64,000 nucleotides of DNA, taken from assembly GCF_947492645.1 (NCBI RefSeq), contig NZ_CANLMZ010000002.1, positions 1 to 64,000 on the forward strand, in the 5' to 3' direction. This DNA comes from an uncultured Pontibacter sp. Its GTDB lineage: Bacteria > Bacteroidota > Bacteroidia > Cytophagales > Hymenobacteraceae. Below the pieces are notes generated by a model that saw only the letters and a program-made list of their open reading frames with translations, ran no database searches and was not told where the DNA came from. The number at the start of each line of letters is the position of its first letter. Position 1 is the first letter of the stretch. A program made the position numbers and the translations under genes. Positions 17,194 through 26,094 of the stretch are shown piece by piece.

Positions 17194-17856
17194 TTAGTAC
17201 CCTACGCCAAAGCTGTTGTAGTTGCCAAAGCCTGGCCCGTAAAACGACGAATTATAAGGCGAAGCACCATCGGTATACCTGATAGCGCCTGATACTGTGA
17301 AGTGTTCTGTTATTTTGTACGTAGCTCTGAAATCGGCACCCATGCGGCCGGGGCTGTAAAGGTTGTAGTTCAGGTTATTGGCTGGTACATTCGAGAAATC
17401 TTTCCAGATGTTGCCGCTAAGTATAAGCCTGTCGCTGGCCAGGTAATCTACGCCAACGCTGGCAATATAGTGGCTACCGCCGTTGTTGCGGTAAACTACT
17501 GTGTTGCCCTCTGGGTTTACCATACTTGTGCTGTAAGGCATGGTATTGATATACGTAAGGCTGGTGTTTACCCGGAAGCGGTTGCTAACCTGATAACGTA
17601 CCGACGGCTCTAAGTAAGTTGCGCTGCCAAACCCGCTGCTAAAGCTGGCTCCTGCCGATAAGCTGTAGCTAAGTTTAGGGCCTGCCCAGGCCGGTTTGGC
17701 TTTAAGCTCAGTTTCCGGGGTTACCGTTGCGGCAGTTGGCGTGGCAGTAGTAGTTGGTACCGGTGCGGCGTCCAGGCTGGGCTTTACGTCCTGCGCTGCA
17801 ACCTGTCCTGCCCAAAGTAAGCTAACTGCCAGTATGGTTCTAAGTATATTTTTCAC
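17194..17856 (-). CDS. Putative outer-membrane beta-barrel protein
   Basis: A 220-residue exported protein: a signal peptide (residues 1-21, ending VAAQ), a Pro/Thr/Ala-rich linker at about 25-52, then alternating amphipathic strands with aromatic ends (SYSLSAGASFSSGFG, YLEPSVRYQVSNRF, and similar) typical of a small outer-membrane barrel. It lacks a TonB-dependent plug. The C-terminus NYNSFGVGY resembles a terminal strand, although it does not end in phenylalanine. No function is assigned. A terminator follows the stop. Confidence 0.65.
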   Translation of the reverse strand: MKNILRTILAVSLLWAGQVAAQDVKPSLDAAPVPTTTATPTAATVTPETELKAKPAWAGPKLSYSLSAGASFSSGFGSATYLEPSVRYQVSNRFRVNTSLTYINTMPYSTSMVNPEGNTVVYRNNGGSHYIASVGVDYLASDRLILSGNIWKDFSNVPANNLNYNLYSPGRMGADFRATYKITEHFTVSGAIRYTDGASPYNSSFYGPGFGNYNSFGVGY

Positions 17857-17950
17857 GTGAAATCTCTGAAGTATAAATCTTTATACTAAGTTACGGCGAT
17901 ACAAGTTCAAAAGCAAAAACGAACAGCTCCACACTTTGTTGTACAACTGC

Positions 17951-19783
17951 TTACTTTGCCTTTGCGCCCAGCCATGCCGTGCGGTAGGCTTGCATCTCCG
18001 GTGTCAGTTCCTTGTTTATACTTTCGTAAGGTACCAGCTCCAGCGTCAGGTTTTCCTCCAGCGCAAGGTTTGTGCTGCGGGTCTGGCCATGGCGCGTAAA
18101 GGTTACTGCTACTGTATCGCCCACTTTGTGCTTGCCTAGCACTTTATCCAGGTCTTTTTCAGATTTTAGCTTGCGTCCGTCTATAGTTAAGATCACATCG
18201 CCACGGTCCAGGCCGGCTTTGTAGGCTGCAGAGGTTACATAAGTGCCATTGCTGATAGTGGCTCCGTCTTTTGCGTATTTAAGCGAAACAAGGCCTAGCG
18301 TAGCTTTGTTTGGCTTGGCTTTTCTGAGTTCTAAACCTGCCTTAGCCAAAAGCGGGGCAAAGTCTGGTAACTGGCTGCCGTAAATGCTGTTTTTAAAGAA
18401 TTGGCTGGCAAATGCTTTATCCCCGGATACTTCTGCTAAAGTCTCTTCCAGGTCGGCTAAAGTATAAGGCTTTTCTGGTTGGCCATACTTGCGCCATAGT
18501 GCCTGCATATAATCATCGAGGGTTTTGCTGTACTGCTGGCGTAGTGTCATGTCTAAACCTAAGCCTGTAACCAGGCCATAAGTATAATAAGAGATAAAGG
18601 TGTTGTGGCGGTTTACGGGATCTACAGAGCGTGCCGCATCTACAAAGGGTGCCTGCTGGCTCATCTCCATAAGGCTATGGTACTGCCTTCCCGGGGAAAG
18701 CAGCACGTAGTTTAAGTCGCCTGCTAAGTCTGCTGCATATTTCTTTGCATCAATAATGCCGCTGCGCGCCATGGTCAGGTCGCCGTAGTAGCTGGTAAAG
18801 CCTTCTGCCAGCCACAGCGCCTCACTCATGTTCGCCTCCTGAAAATCAAACGGCTCCAGGGTCTTAGGGCGAATGCGCTCCACGTTCCAGGCATGGAAAA
18901 GCTCGTGCGATACCGTGTTCAGCAGCGGTACCATAGCCGAAGCAAGAGGGCGGGAGCTGGTCAGTATGGTAGAGTTGCGGTGTTCCATGCCATCGCCAAC
19001 AGCCTGCGGCATATAGCAACCTATAAACGTGTAGCGGCCAAAGTCGAAATCTGGTAACTGGCCAAACACGGCGCGTTGCTCTGCTACAATCTTTTTGGTC
19101 TTATCTACATACTCCTGAAACTGTGCCGGCGTGTCGTTGTGGTGCAGCGTTACCTGAACCGTTTTCTGCTTCCCGTTCTCATTTACGGTCCATTCCGCAA
19201 AATCAAAGTTGCTTAGTTCGGTGGGGCTGTCCATGAGGTACTGGAAGTTTGGAGCGTAGTAAGTGTTGCCCTGTTCCTGCTTTAGCTGCGTAGCTACTTT
19301 CCAGTTGCTGTTTTGGGGTACGTTAAAGTTCACGTAAGCTGGTGCTTCCTCAAAGCCGCGCGCATACATAAGTGTAGCCGGCGCGTTTAAGTGCGCATGC
19401 GTCTCGTCGATGCCGGCGTAGGTGCCATCAGCATGATCCGCGAACAGGGTGTAGCTAATCGTAACGCTGCCTTGCGGCTTTACGACATTCCATTGGCTTG
19501 TATTGGCTCTGTATAGCTGTAGTGGCTTGCCTTGTGCATCGGTAGCGCGTACGTTATATACATTCTTGGCAAACTCGTGCACGGCATATCTGCCTGGCGA
19601 GCTTCGTGGCATCAGCACTTGCAAGGTATCTGTGTTAACGCCGGTAAATGTTACCTGTACCTCTGCCTCGTGGTGCACCGCATTCGGGAACGATAGTTTA
19701 TAGTCTACTTTCTGCTGGGCCAGCGCTGGAAGGGCTGTAAGGCCTAAGGCAAGGCTTAGCAAGGTTAGCTTTATACTTTTCAT
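17951..19783 (-). CDS. M61 family metallopeptidase with PDZ domain
   Basis: Secreted or periplasmic zinc aminopeptidase of family M61 (glycyl aminopeptidase type), 610 residues. A signal peptide (1-22) precedes a beta-sandwich N-domain (about 25-200). The zinc motif HELFH is at 293-297, with the third ligand probably Glu327 in WLAEGFTSYY. A PDZ domain at about 490-580 carries TSAAYKAGLDRGDVILTIDGRKL. These enzymes trim small N-terminal residues from peptides. The gene stands alone on the minus strand. Confidence 0.92.
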   Translation of the reverse strand: MKSIKLTLLSLALGLTALPALAQQKVDYKLSFPNAVHHEAEVQVTFTGVNTDTLQVLMPRSSPGRYAVHEFAKNVYNVRATDAQGKPLQLYRANTSQWNVVKPQGSVTISYTLFADHADGTYAGIDETHAHLNAPATLMYARGFEEAPAYVNFNVPQNSNWKVATQLKQEQGNTYYAPNFQYLMDSPTELSNFDFAEWTVNENGKQKTVQVTLHHNDTPAQFQEYVDKTKKIVAEQRAVFGQLPDFDFGRYTFIGCYMPQAVGDGMEHRNSTILTSSRPLASAMVPLLNTVSHELFHAWNVERIRPKTLEPFDFQEANMSEALWLAEGFTSYYGDLTMARSGIIDAKKYAADLAGDLNYVLLSPGRQYHSLMEMSQQAPFVDAARSVDPVNRHNTFISYYTYGLVTGLGLDMTLRQQYSKTLDDYMQALWRKYGQPEKPYTLADLEETLAEVSGDKAFASQFFKNSIYGSQLPDFAPLLAKAGLELRKAKPNKATLGLVSLKYAKDGATISNGTYVTSAAYKAGLDRGDVILTIDGRKLKSEKDLDKVLGKHKVGDTVAVTFTRHGQTRSTNLALEENLTLELVPYESINKELTPEMQAYRTAWLGAKAK

Positions 19784-19940
19784 TAAATGGAGTTTATACT
19801 TTGAAATTTAAATATAGGAATTGTAAAGTATGGGAGCAAGGGAGCTATGCTGTAGTTTTAGCTGTTACAAGAGTTAGCCTTTTTCTGCCTTCCGGAAAGG
19901 AGTTTTGGTAGCGTGGAGCAAAGGCTTAAGCTCGTTTCCC

Positions 19941-20612
19941 TCAAGTTTTTTGTGATAGGTTAACTCTCTCAAACACCTTCGCCTGCACAAAACCACCGTA
20001 AAACGGTCGAGTAGCTATCTCTCGGAAATCCAGTTCCTGAAAATGCCTGCTATAATCCGGGAGTTTTTTAGCCTCTACGCCACTCACAGCACCAAAGAAA
20101 GTATACATGCCAAAGGTCAGAACTTTTTGCCACCAAGGCGCCGGCTGTTGTACAGGCCAGAAATCGGCAAAAAGCCACCGGCCCTCTGGTGTAAGGGCAG
20201 CAGAGAGTTTTTGCATGAGTTGCTGCAGCCGTTTTGGCGGGAAGAGATCTAGCAGAAAAGGGGTGATAACACAATCAAAGTGCTCGTGGGGTTGTAAAGC
20301 GGCTTCGGTGCCCAAGCGGAAAGTAATCTGGCAAGCGTGTGGTTGTGTTATACTTTTATACTTGGCTTCAGCCCGAGTAAGCATACCCGGGGCGGCCTCT
20401 AAGTATAAAACAGCCAGCTGCTTGCCTGTAAGTATAAGCTGCTCCAACAGCCAGCCGCTGCCGCCTCCTATTACAAGTACTTTGCTTTGGTCAGGTATAA
20501 AAGGCAGTAAGTGTAACTGCGCTTTCTGGAGGGCATCACCATAAATTAGGCGGGCTAAGCTATCGTAGAAAGGAGCTACACGGTTAAAGCCGCTGTCGGG
20601 GAGAGTTGGCAA
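19941..20612 (-). CDS. Class I SAM-dependent methyltransferase
   Basis: A 223-residue methyltransferase with a Rossmann-like fold. Motif I is VLVIGGGSGWLLEQL at about 46-60, the acidic residue after strand 2 is in AVLYLEAAPGM, and motif IV is FDCVITPFLLDLFP. The C-terminal YSRHFQELDFREIATRPFYGGFVQAKVF resembles ubiquinone/menaquinone methyltransferase-like proteins, but the substrate is unknown. It lies close to the CinA-type gene on the same strand, 36 bases downstream of its stop. Confidence 0.8.
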   Translation of the reverse strand: MPTLPDSGFNRVAPFYDSLARLIYGDALQKAQLHLLPFIPDQSKVLVIGGGSGWLLEQLILTGKQLAVLYLEAAPGMLTRAEAKYKSITQPHACQITFRLGTEAALQPHEHFDCVITPFLLDLFPPKRLQQLMQKLSAALTPEGRWLFADFWPVQQPAPWWQKVLTFGMYTFFGAVSGVEAKKLPDYSRHFQELDFREIATRPFYGGFVQAKVFERVNLSQKT

Positions 20613-20648
20613 GTTTGGTATTGTTTGCTACGGCAACAAAGGTAATGC

Positions 20649-21143
20649 TTATCTGCTATTATAGTGGTCGTCCAGGATGCCCTGTAGCTTCTCAAAGATA
20701 TAATCCACCAGTTGCTTTCGAACAGATTCGGTGTTGCCCTTAAACACTTCCCTGAACTCTTCGGCTTTGCCGTCATAAAGTATTGAGACAAACATAGTGC
20801 CTACCGGCTTCTCTGGGTTTTCGGAGCCTCCTTCGCCAGCCAGGCCGGTGGTGGCAATGCTTATATCAGCATTTAATATTTTTTTCAGGCCCATTACCAT
20901 CTCGTTGGTTACCTGCTGCGATTCGGCTGTGTAAAGGTCGAGCGTGTCTTTTTTTACGCCAAGCAGTTTTTGCTTTACTTCGGGCTGGTAAACAACTAAG
21001 CTGCCCTTTAATACATCGCTGCTGCCCTTGGCTTTCACAAATTCAGAGGCTAACATGCCGGCGGTGCAGCTTTCTGCAAAAGCTACGGACAGGCCGTTAT
21101 CCTTTAGCCCCATCATGAGTTTAGTTAATTCTGTTTGGTTCAT
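20649..21143 (-). CDS. pncC: CinA-type nicotinamide-nucleotide amidohydrolase
   Basis: A 164-residue protein corresponding to the C-terminal domain of CinA alone (PncC), which deamidates nicotinamide mononucleotide to nicotinate mononucleotide in NAD recycling. Motifs seen are AESCTAGMLASEFV near the N-terminus (catalytic Ser and neighbouring residues), GSLVVYQPEVKQKLLGV, and ATTGLAGEGGSENPEKPVGTMF. The N-terminal nucleotide-binding COG1058 domain of long CinA is absent. It lies 63 bases from thpR. Confidence 0.9.
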   Translation of the reverse strand: MNQTELTKLMMGLKDNGLSVAFAESCTAGMLASEFVKAKGSSDVLKGSLVVYQPEVKQKLLGVKKDTLDLYTAESQQVTNEMVMGLKKILNADISIATTGLAGEGGSENPEKPVGTMFVSILYDGKAEEFREVFKGNTESVRKQLVDYIFEKLQGILDDHYNSR

Positions 21144-21206
21144 ATAGTAAGTATACTTCTGACTATGCGTAGTAGCCTCTATTACTCTAATCTGCAGCAG
21201 CAGGTT

Positions 21207-21752
21207 TTATCCAAGTGGGTAAGCATCTATCACAGTATATACAGGGTGAGGCGATGCCAACTCCGACTGCCACAGCGCGATTCCGTTTACGTGCAGCTCC
21301 AGCGGCTCCTCTGAGGTGATAACAGGTAAATCTTTAGGAGCGGGCTTATCTTTCCGGAAGCGGGCCAGCGTAACATGGGGCAAAGGCTTTAAAACGGGGT
21401 TAGGCTGATCAGAAAGTTTAAGGGTTAATTGTTTGCTCAGGCTTTCGAATGCGGCATCTGGCTCAAACCTGGCCCAGATTAAACGTGGTTTGCGCTGGTG
21501 CGGGCCAGGCTCAGTTTGTGCATAGCGCAGGGTAAATGGCTGGTGGTGTTTTGCAATTTCCTCAACCACCTGTTTAATGCTTTCCAGCTGCGCTAGCGGT
21601 ACATTGCCAATAAAATAAAGTGTAAGGTGCAGGTTCTGTTTTGGGATAAACTTTGTGTGTGAATGTTCGAAAGCCTGAAGCTGCTCCTGCAGCTTTTCTT
21701 TAAGAGCCTCTGGCAAAATAGCCGCCAAAAACAACCTGATTGTGTCTTTCAT
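21207..21752 (-). CDS. thpR: RNA 2',3'-cyclic phosphodiesterase
   Basis: Two-histidine phosphoesterase of the ThpR/LigT type, which opens 2',3'-cyclic phosphate ends on RNA. In 181 residues the two HxT motifs are visible: NLHLTLYFIG near residue 42 and LPHVTLARF near residue 125. The length is typical. It leads a short minus-strand run with pncC and the methyltransferase, possibly one transcript. A Tyr/Pro-rich C-terminus is usual in this family. Confidence 0.92.
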   Translation of the reverse strand: MKDTIRLFLAAILPEALKEKLQEQLQAFEHSHTKFIPKQNLHLTLYFIGNVPLAQLESIKQVVEEIAKHHQPFTLRYAQTEPGPHQRKPRLIWARFEPDAAFESLSKQLTLKLSDQPNPVLKPLPHVTLARFRKDKPAPKDLPVITSEEPLELHVNGIALWQSELASPHPVYTVIDAYPLG

Positions 21753-21843
21753 AGTTTTATACTTACTTCCGGTTAATGATTTACGTAGGTGAAGTAATGT
21801 TGTAGCGCCCCAGGAGCAAAGGGGTTAACCAGATTCGATAATT

Positions 21844-22557
21844 ATGTTTTCACGAGTCTATAAAAGACTGGTGGCAGCCTCGGCGCTGTTTACCATTGAG
21901 CTTTTAATTATTTGGGCACTCTTCCTGATATGCATTATTGTGTTCCTGTACTTGAGCAGCGCAATACTGGCAGGGGGAACCCTAGGTGTAGACGAGGCGG
22001 CCTTTAACTTTGCAAAAGACATATCCAGCCCAGCCTTTAGCAGCTTTATTCAGTTTATTACATTTTTTGCCTCACGGCACTTTCTCACACCGGCCGCGCT
22101 GCTTTTAGTTGCCTACTTTCTTTTTATACGCAAGCACCGCTGGTACTCGCTTAAGGTGCCGGTGGTGGCTTTAGGTAGTATAACGCTAAATGTTGTGCTT
22201 AAATACTTTTTCGACAGGCCACGCCCCATGATGCCTTTGGTAGAAGCATCCGGGCTCAGTTTCCCGAGCGGGCACTCTATGGTGGCGGCCTCTTTTTATG
22301 GGTTGTTGATTTACCTGGTGTGGCACAACGTTAAAAGTATAGCCTGGCGAAACAGCATTATAGCTTTGCTGGTGGTGTTTGTCTTTTTCATAGGCTTTAG
22401 CAGGGTATACTTGCGGGTGCATTATGCAACCGATGTAATGGCCGGTTTTGCTGCCGGTTTCCTGTGGGTGGTGATAGGCATTAGTACCCTGCGCAGGATC
22501 GAGCGTATCTCTAAAAAGGAAATAGACCCTGTAGTGGAAGAAGAACCTGTAACCTGA
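21844..22557 (+). CDS. PAP2-family phosphatase
   Basis: A 237-residue membrane phosphatase of the PAP2 superfamily, with about six membrane segments. The three active-site motifs are KYFFDRPRP, PSGHSM and SRVYLRVHYATDV. Bacterial relatives dephosphorylate phosphatidylglycerophosphate, undecaprenyl pyrophosphate or phosphatidic acid at the outer face of the inner membrane. The N-terminal extension of 60 residues and the acidic C-terminal tail are not informative. It is divergent from thpR and 108 bases upstream of tRNA-Leu. Confidence 0.9.
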   Translation: MFSRVYKRLVAASALFTIELLIIWALFLICIIVFLYLSSAILAGGTLGVDEAAFNFAKDISSPAFSSFIQFITFFASRHFLTPAALLLVAYFLFIRKHRWYSLKVPVVALGSITLNVVLKYFFDRPRPMMPLVEASGLSFPSGHSMVAASFYGLLIYLVWHNVKSIAWRNSIIALLVVFVFFIGFSRVYLRVHYATDVMAGFAAGFLWVVIGISTLRRIERISKKEIDPVVEEEPVT

Positions 22558-22581
22558 GATAAATATTTTTCATTCAATATA

Positions 22582-22611
22582 TTGCAGATTAAAATTAGTG
22601 TTGTAATTTTG
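22582..22611 (+). promoter_or_regulatory. Promoter of tRNA-Leu
   Basis: TTG at 22582-22584 and TAATTTTG at 22604-22611 are 19 bases apart, a consensus arrangement. Transcription would start near 22618, about 48 bases before the mature tRNA. Confidence 0.6.
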
Positions 22612-22665
22612 TCATCCCAATGAACAAGGGTTAAAGGGTTTTGGGAAATTAATTTAGTGACCAGC

Positions 22666-22747
22666 GCGCACGTGGCGAAACTGGTAGACGTGCAGGTCTC
22701 AGAAGCCTGTGCCTTCGGGTGTGGGAGTTCGAATCTCCCCGTGCGCA
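22666..22747 (+). tRNA. tRNA-Leu (anticodon CAG)
   Basis: An 82-base class II tRNA. The acceptor stem GCGCACG pairs with CGTGCGC, the anticodon loop reads CTCAGAA (anticodon CAG, codon CUG), a variable arm GTGCCTTCGGGTGT follows, and the T arm contains GTTCGAATC. The discriminator base is A at 22747. CCA is not encoded. A strong terminator follows. Confidence 0.95.
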
Positions 22748-22760
22748 CACTATCTTAAAA

Positions 22761-22804
22761 CAGAACGCCAGCTTCACACGAGGCTGGCGTTCTGTTTTTT
22801 TTTT
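22761..22804 (+). terminator. Terminator of tRNA-Leu
   Basis: A 12-bp perfect stem (22761-22772 with 22783-22794) is followed by ten T residues. Extra A-T pairs extend the base of the stem. It lies between tRNA-Leu and the convergent GT39 gene. Confidence 0.85.
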
Positions 22805-22879
22805 CTTCTCTGGTAATTCCCTGTTCAAAAAGTAAGTACAGGCTCTGTGGCCTGACGGAAGTATAAAAATACTTTGCCA

Positions 22880-24514
22880 TCAGTAATAAACAGTCCACTT
22901 GCCACTTTGCTGACTGCTTTTGTAATAGCGCAGCAACCACCGCTGTTTTTGCGGTAAGTCATCTTTTACTACCAGTACGGTTGGCTCCTGAAGCAGCTGG
23001 TTCAATCTCCTTCTATCCTCTGGCTTTTTAACATCCAGTAGACTTTCTCGCCATTTCTCATCGTTCTCAAACTGAATTTCCCTGTCTAAATGCCTGGACT
23101 CTTCTTTGATGGAAATGATGTTTTTGTTCAGCTCAAAAGCCAGCGAAGGCAGCAGGTTATCATACACCAGCACAGGCCGGTTTTGCAACTGCTCGCTTTG
23201 GATAATGTGTGCAATAGGTCGGCTACCTTTTATTAAGTGTGGGTTGCTGCCCATCAGGTGCGTAGCGTAAGGCAGCAAAAGCAGCATGAAAGCTAACGCA
23301 CTTGCAAGCAATTTTGCAAGTGAAGAAACTGGGCGTTTCCAAAGTATAAGCAACACAACCAGCATCAAGACCGGAAGGAGCAGGGCCAGGTAAGGCAGCG
23401 AGATACCAACAGGCACAAGTGGCGCTACTAGTAAGGCAAAGGCCAGCACCACAAAGTATAACATGCTGGCACGGGTAACCTTAGCAACGACATCAGGAGC
23501 CAACTGGCAAAGCAACCACGATGTCAGCAGCGCCTGGCCAGCAAAAAGGGGAAGTATGTAAAGTATAAGTTTAGAGCCTGAAAAAGAGAAAAACACCAGC
23601 GGCACCAGTATCCAAAGTATAAACAGGCGCTTTAGCTGTTTCGGCAACTCTTTCAGCTTTCTGAAATAGATCAAAAGTATAGCAGCCCAGGGCAAACTTA
23701 GCGCGGGGGCCAGCACCAGGTAAAACCACCAGGGCTTCGACCGCCCGAATGTCTCGGGGTTGGCATAGCGCTGCACCGTGTGCTTAAACAGGAAATAATC
23801 GACAAAGGCAGGGTTTTGCAGCATGAGATACACATACCACGAAGCACCAACCACCAGAAACAGCAGCAGCGCCGGCAAATGGTGCCAGTACGAAGCTCGT
23901 TTTATGCGTTCGGTTTGCGGCCATCTGAATGCAATGGCCACGAGTACCGGAAATATTAACCCTACAGGTCCTTTGGTAAGGAAGGCCAGCGCCAGCAGCA
24001 GGTAAAAGAAGTATAGCCAGCCAGGCGCAGCGTCTTTTTTATACTTTACCCAGCACCAGATAGCGGCCAACTCAAATGTAGTCAGAAAAGAGTCGGTGGT
24101 GAGGTTGCGGGCCGATAATACCACGGCTGGTATGGTGATGTATACTATGGCGGCTATCAAGGCCTGCTTGTTGTTGCCAAAAAGTTCTTTGCCTATAAGG
24201 AACACAAGCCACACCTGCAGTATAAGCGAAATTTGCAGAAAGAACCTGGCTCCAAATGCAGTTGGCCCGAACAGCTCCATCCCGAAAGCAGAAATAACAT
24301 AGGTAACCAAAGGCTTATGGAAGTGCTGTATTTCGAGCAAACGCGGATGCAGATAATCACCAGTAAGCCACATTTCGCGGCTAATTTCGGCGTAACGGGC
24401 TTCGCTGGTTTCTACCACGCCCCAGCCACCCAGGTTGTAGAGCAGCACCACAGACAAAATAAGCAGGAGCCAGAACAGCAGGCGGTTACTGTTCTGCATA
24501 TTGGTTAGTAGCAT
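22880..24514 (-). CDS. Glycosyltransferase family 39 (ArnT-like) membrane protein
   Basis: A 544-residue polytopic membrane protein with about twelve helices. The N-terminal loop VVETSEARYAEISREM holds the acidic residues that define protein-mannosyltransferase/ArnT-type GT-C enzymes, which move a sugar from a polyprenyl phosphate carrier onto lipid A or a surface glycan outside the inner membrane. The soluble C-terminal part follows residue 440. A start five codons later (24499) is equally possible. It is the last gene of an operon with the LABN gene (6 bases upstream) and a GT2 gene. Confidence 0.87.
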   Translation of the reverse strand: MLLTNMQNSNRLLFWLLLILSVVLLYNLGGWGVVETSEARYAEISREMWLTGDYLHPRLLEIQHFHKPLVTYVISAFGMELFGPTAFGARFFLQISLILQVWLVFLIGKELFGNNKQALIAAIVYITIPAVVLSARNLTTDSFLTTFELAAIWCWVKYKKDAAPGWLYFFYLLLALAFLTKGPVGLIFPVLVAIAFRWPQTERIKRASYWHHLPALLLFLVVGASWYVYLMLQNPAFVDYFLFKHTVQRYANPETFGRSKPWWFYLVLAPALSLPWAAILLIYFRKLKELPKQLKRLFILWILVPLVFFSFSGSKLILYILPLFAGQALLTSWLLCQLAPDVVAKVTRASMLYFVVLAFALLVAPLVPVGISLPYLALLLPVLMLVVLLILWKRPVSSLAKLLASALAFMLLLLPYATHLMGSNPHLIKGSRPIAHIIQSEQLQNRPVLVYDNLLPSLAFELNKNIISIKEESRHLDREIQFENDEKWRESLLDVKKPEDRRRLNQLLQEPTVLVVKDDLPQKQRWLLRYYKSSQQSGKWTVYY

Positions 24515-24520
24515 GTATGG

Positions 24521-25171
24521 TTAAGTTGTGGTGGGTTCTTGTGCGGGCTGCTCACGCATCGCCAGGTAAAAATTGCGGCTATAGGCTACCAACCCGAAAA
24601 TCTGGCCTAAAAACAGAATAGGGTCCAGGCGCAGCACCGCATACGACATGATCATGAGGCTGCCTACCAGGCTTATCACCCAAAAACCTACCGGTATTAC
24701 AGACTCCTGCAGCCGCTCTGAGTAATACCATTGGTACACAAACCGCAGCGTAAAAACTACCTGCCCCAAGCCTCCCCAGGCTATCAAAGTGCCCGATATC
24801 TTGCTGTGCTCCATTATGTAGCTAAAGCTGTACTTGTCGCTCCAGAGCAGCCAGCCAATGGCAAAGAAAGGAAAAAGCAAAGCTCCCCATCGCACAGGTG
24901 GCGCAAGGTTCTCCCACAGGTTCTTTAATTTAAGGTTGCGCAGGTAAATGAAGTATGATATAAGTTGGCCGCCTACAATTACAATGTCGTTGCGCAGGGC
25001 TCCGTAGGCCATTAAAAGTATAGACGCTATCACGCTGGTTGTCCAGAAGGAGGTAGGCGAGAGTACTTTTCCCGCTTTCTCAGACTTTATCCATTGCGAC
25101 AGTATGCGTGCCGAGAAAAGGAGTTGGGCCAGTAAGCCTACTCCGTATATCAGCATCTCAGAAATGTCCAT
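24521..25171 (-). CDS. Duplicated LABN-domain membrane protein (lipid-A-disaccharide synthase N-terminal domain)
   Basis: A 216-residue membrane protein made of two copies of the LABN module: residues about 8-75 (QLLFSARILSQWIKSEK, VLSPTSFWTTSVIASILLMAYG) and about 130-200 (QVVFTLRFVYQWYYSER, VIPVGFWVISLVGSLMIMSYA). The domain was first seen fused to LpxB and occurs alone next to GT2 and GT39 genes, where it is thought to help move or use polyprenyl-phosphate sugars. That role is inference. Its start overlaps the end of the GT2 gene by 14 bases. Confidence 0.82.
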   Translation of the reverse strand: MDISEMLIYGVGLLAQLLFSARILSQWIKSEKAGKVLSPTSFWTTSVIASILLMAYGALRNDIVIVGGQLISYFIYLRNLKLKNLWENLAPPVRWGALLFPFFAIGWLLWSDKYSFSYIMEHSKISGTLIAWGGLGQVVFTLRFVYQWYYSERLQESVIPVGFWVISLVGSLMIMSYAVLRLDPILFLGQIFGLVAYSRNFYLAMREQPAQEPTTT

Positions 25172-25904
25172 TGGCTACTGGCTGGTTCGTAAATTCTTCG
25201 GCAACAGTATAGTTAATGTAACGCTTGCGCATCCACCTGAAAGCAAATGTATCGTTGAGCGGGCCCCAAAGCCGGTTAAAAAGATGGTACTTGGAGTAGC
25301 CTGCATACCGCTCGAAATGCTGCACCGGCAACTGCTTTACTTTGCCGCCCTGCAATTGTATGAGCGCCGGTAAGAAACGGTGCATGCCATCAAAAAACGG
25401 GACACGCTTGGCGTAAGCAGCATCCATTATCTTTAGCGGGCAGCCTGTGTCTACAATACCATCGTTTATCATGTAGCGCCTGAAGCCGTTGGCAATTTTA
25501 GAGGAGATTTTCTTCACGAAAGTATCCTTGCGTTTGGCGCGTATGCCGATAACCATATCGTGGTGTGGCAGGTGCTCGAGTAATAGCATGAAATCCAGCG
25601 GAGAGGTTTGCAAATCAGAGTCGATGTAGCCGATGTGTGTGGTCTGGATTGTATCAATGCCTGCTTTTATGGCGGTACTCAGGCCATAGTTGCGGTTTAG
25701 CGATAAAAAACTGTAGCCAATCTTCTGCTGGCATATTTCCTTTATCTGCTCCAGGCTGTTGTCAGTAGAGCCATCATTCACAAACAAGACCTGAGTAGGT
25801 ACAGGAGTTCTCTCCAGAAAAGCATCCATAGCTTCAGTAAAGCGTTTCAGGCAACCTTCCTCATTGAAAACGGGCACTATTACGGTAAGTGACAAAGAAT
25901 CCAT
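25158..25904 (-). CDS. Glycosyltransferase family 2 (polyprenyl-phosphate sugar synthase type)
   Basis: A 248-residue soluble GT-A enzyme without the C-terminal membrane helices of GtrB/ArnC. The N-terminus TVIVPVFNEEGCL, the NDGSTDNS loop, and the metal-binding GYIDSDLQTSP match the dolichol/undecaprenyl-phosphate glycosyltransferases. It is the first gene of the operon GT2-LABN-GT39. Together they would charge a lipid carrier with a sugar, move it across the membrane and transfer it to lipid A or another envelope glycan. The sugar identity is unknown. Confidence 0.87.
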   Translation of the reverse strand: MDSLSLTVIVPVFNEEGCLKRFTEAMDAFLERTPVPTQVLFVNDGSTDNSLEQIKEICQQKIGYSFLSLNRNYGLSTAIKAGIDTIQTTHIGYIDSDLQTSPLDFMLLLEHLPHHDMVIGIRAKRKDTFVKKISSKIANGFRRYMINDGIVDTGCPLKIMDAAYAKRVPFFDGMHRFLPALIQLQGGKVKQLPVQHFERYAGYSKYHLFNRLWGPLNDTFAFRWMRKRYINYTVAEEFTNQPVANGHF

Positions 25905-26094
25905 CTACTCTATTTTTTACTAACGTCTGATTTAAACTTTATAAACTGCTGTACCTCGGCTTTAAGCAAGTACTGGCATTGTAACTGCTTCGTATCCAGG
26001 CTATACTTGCTTTGAAACAAATCGTTCAGAAACTTGTCAGCCCTCCTGTCTTAAGAGGGAGTACTACTCGGGACTGTTTTTTGGTAACCGGCTG

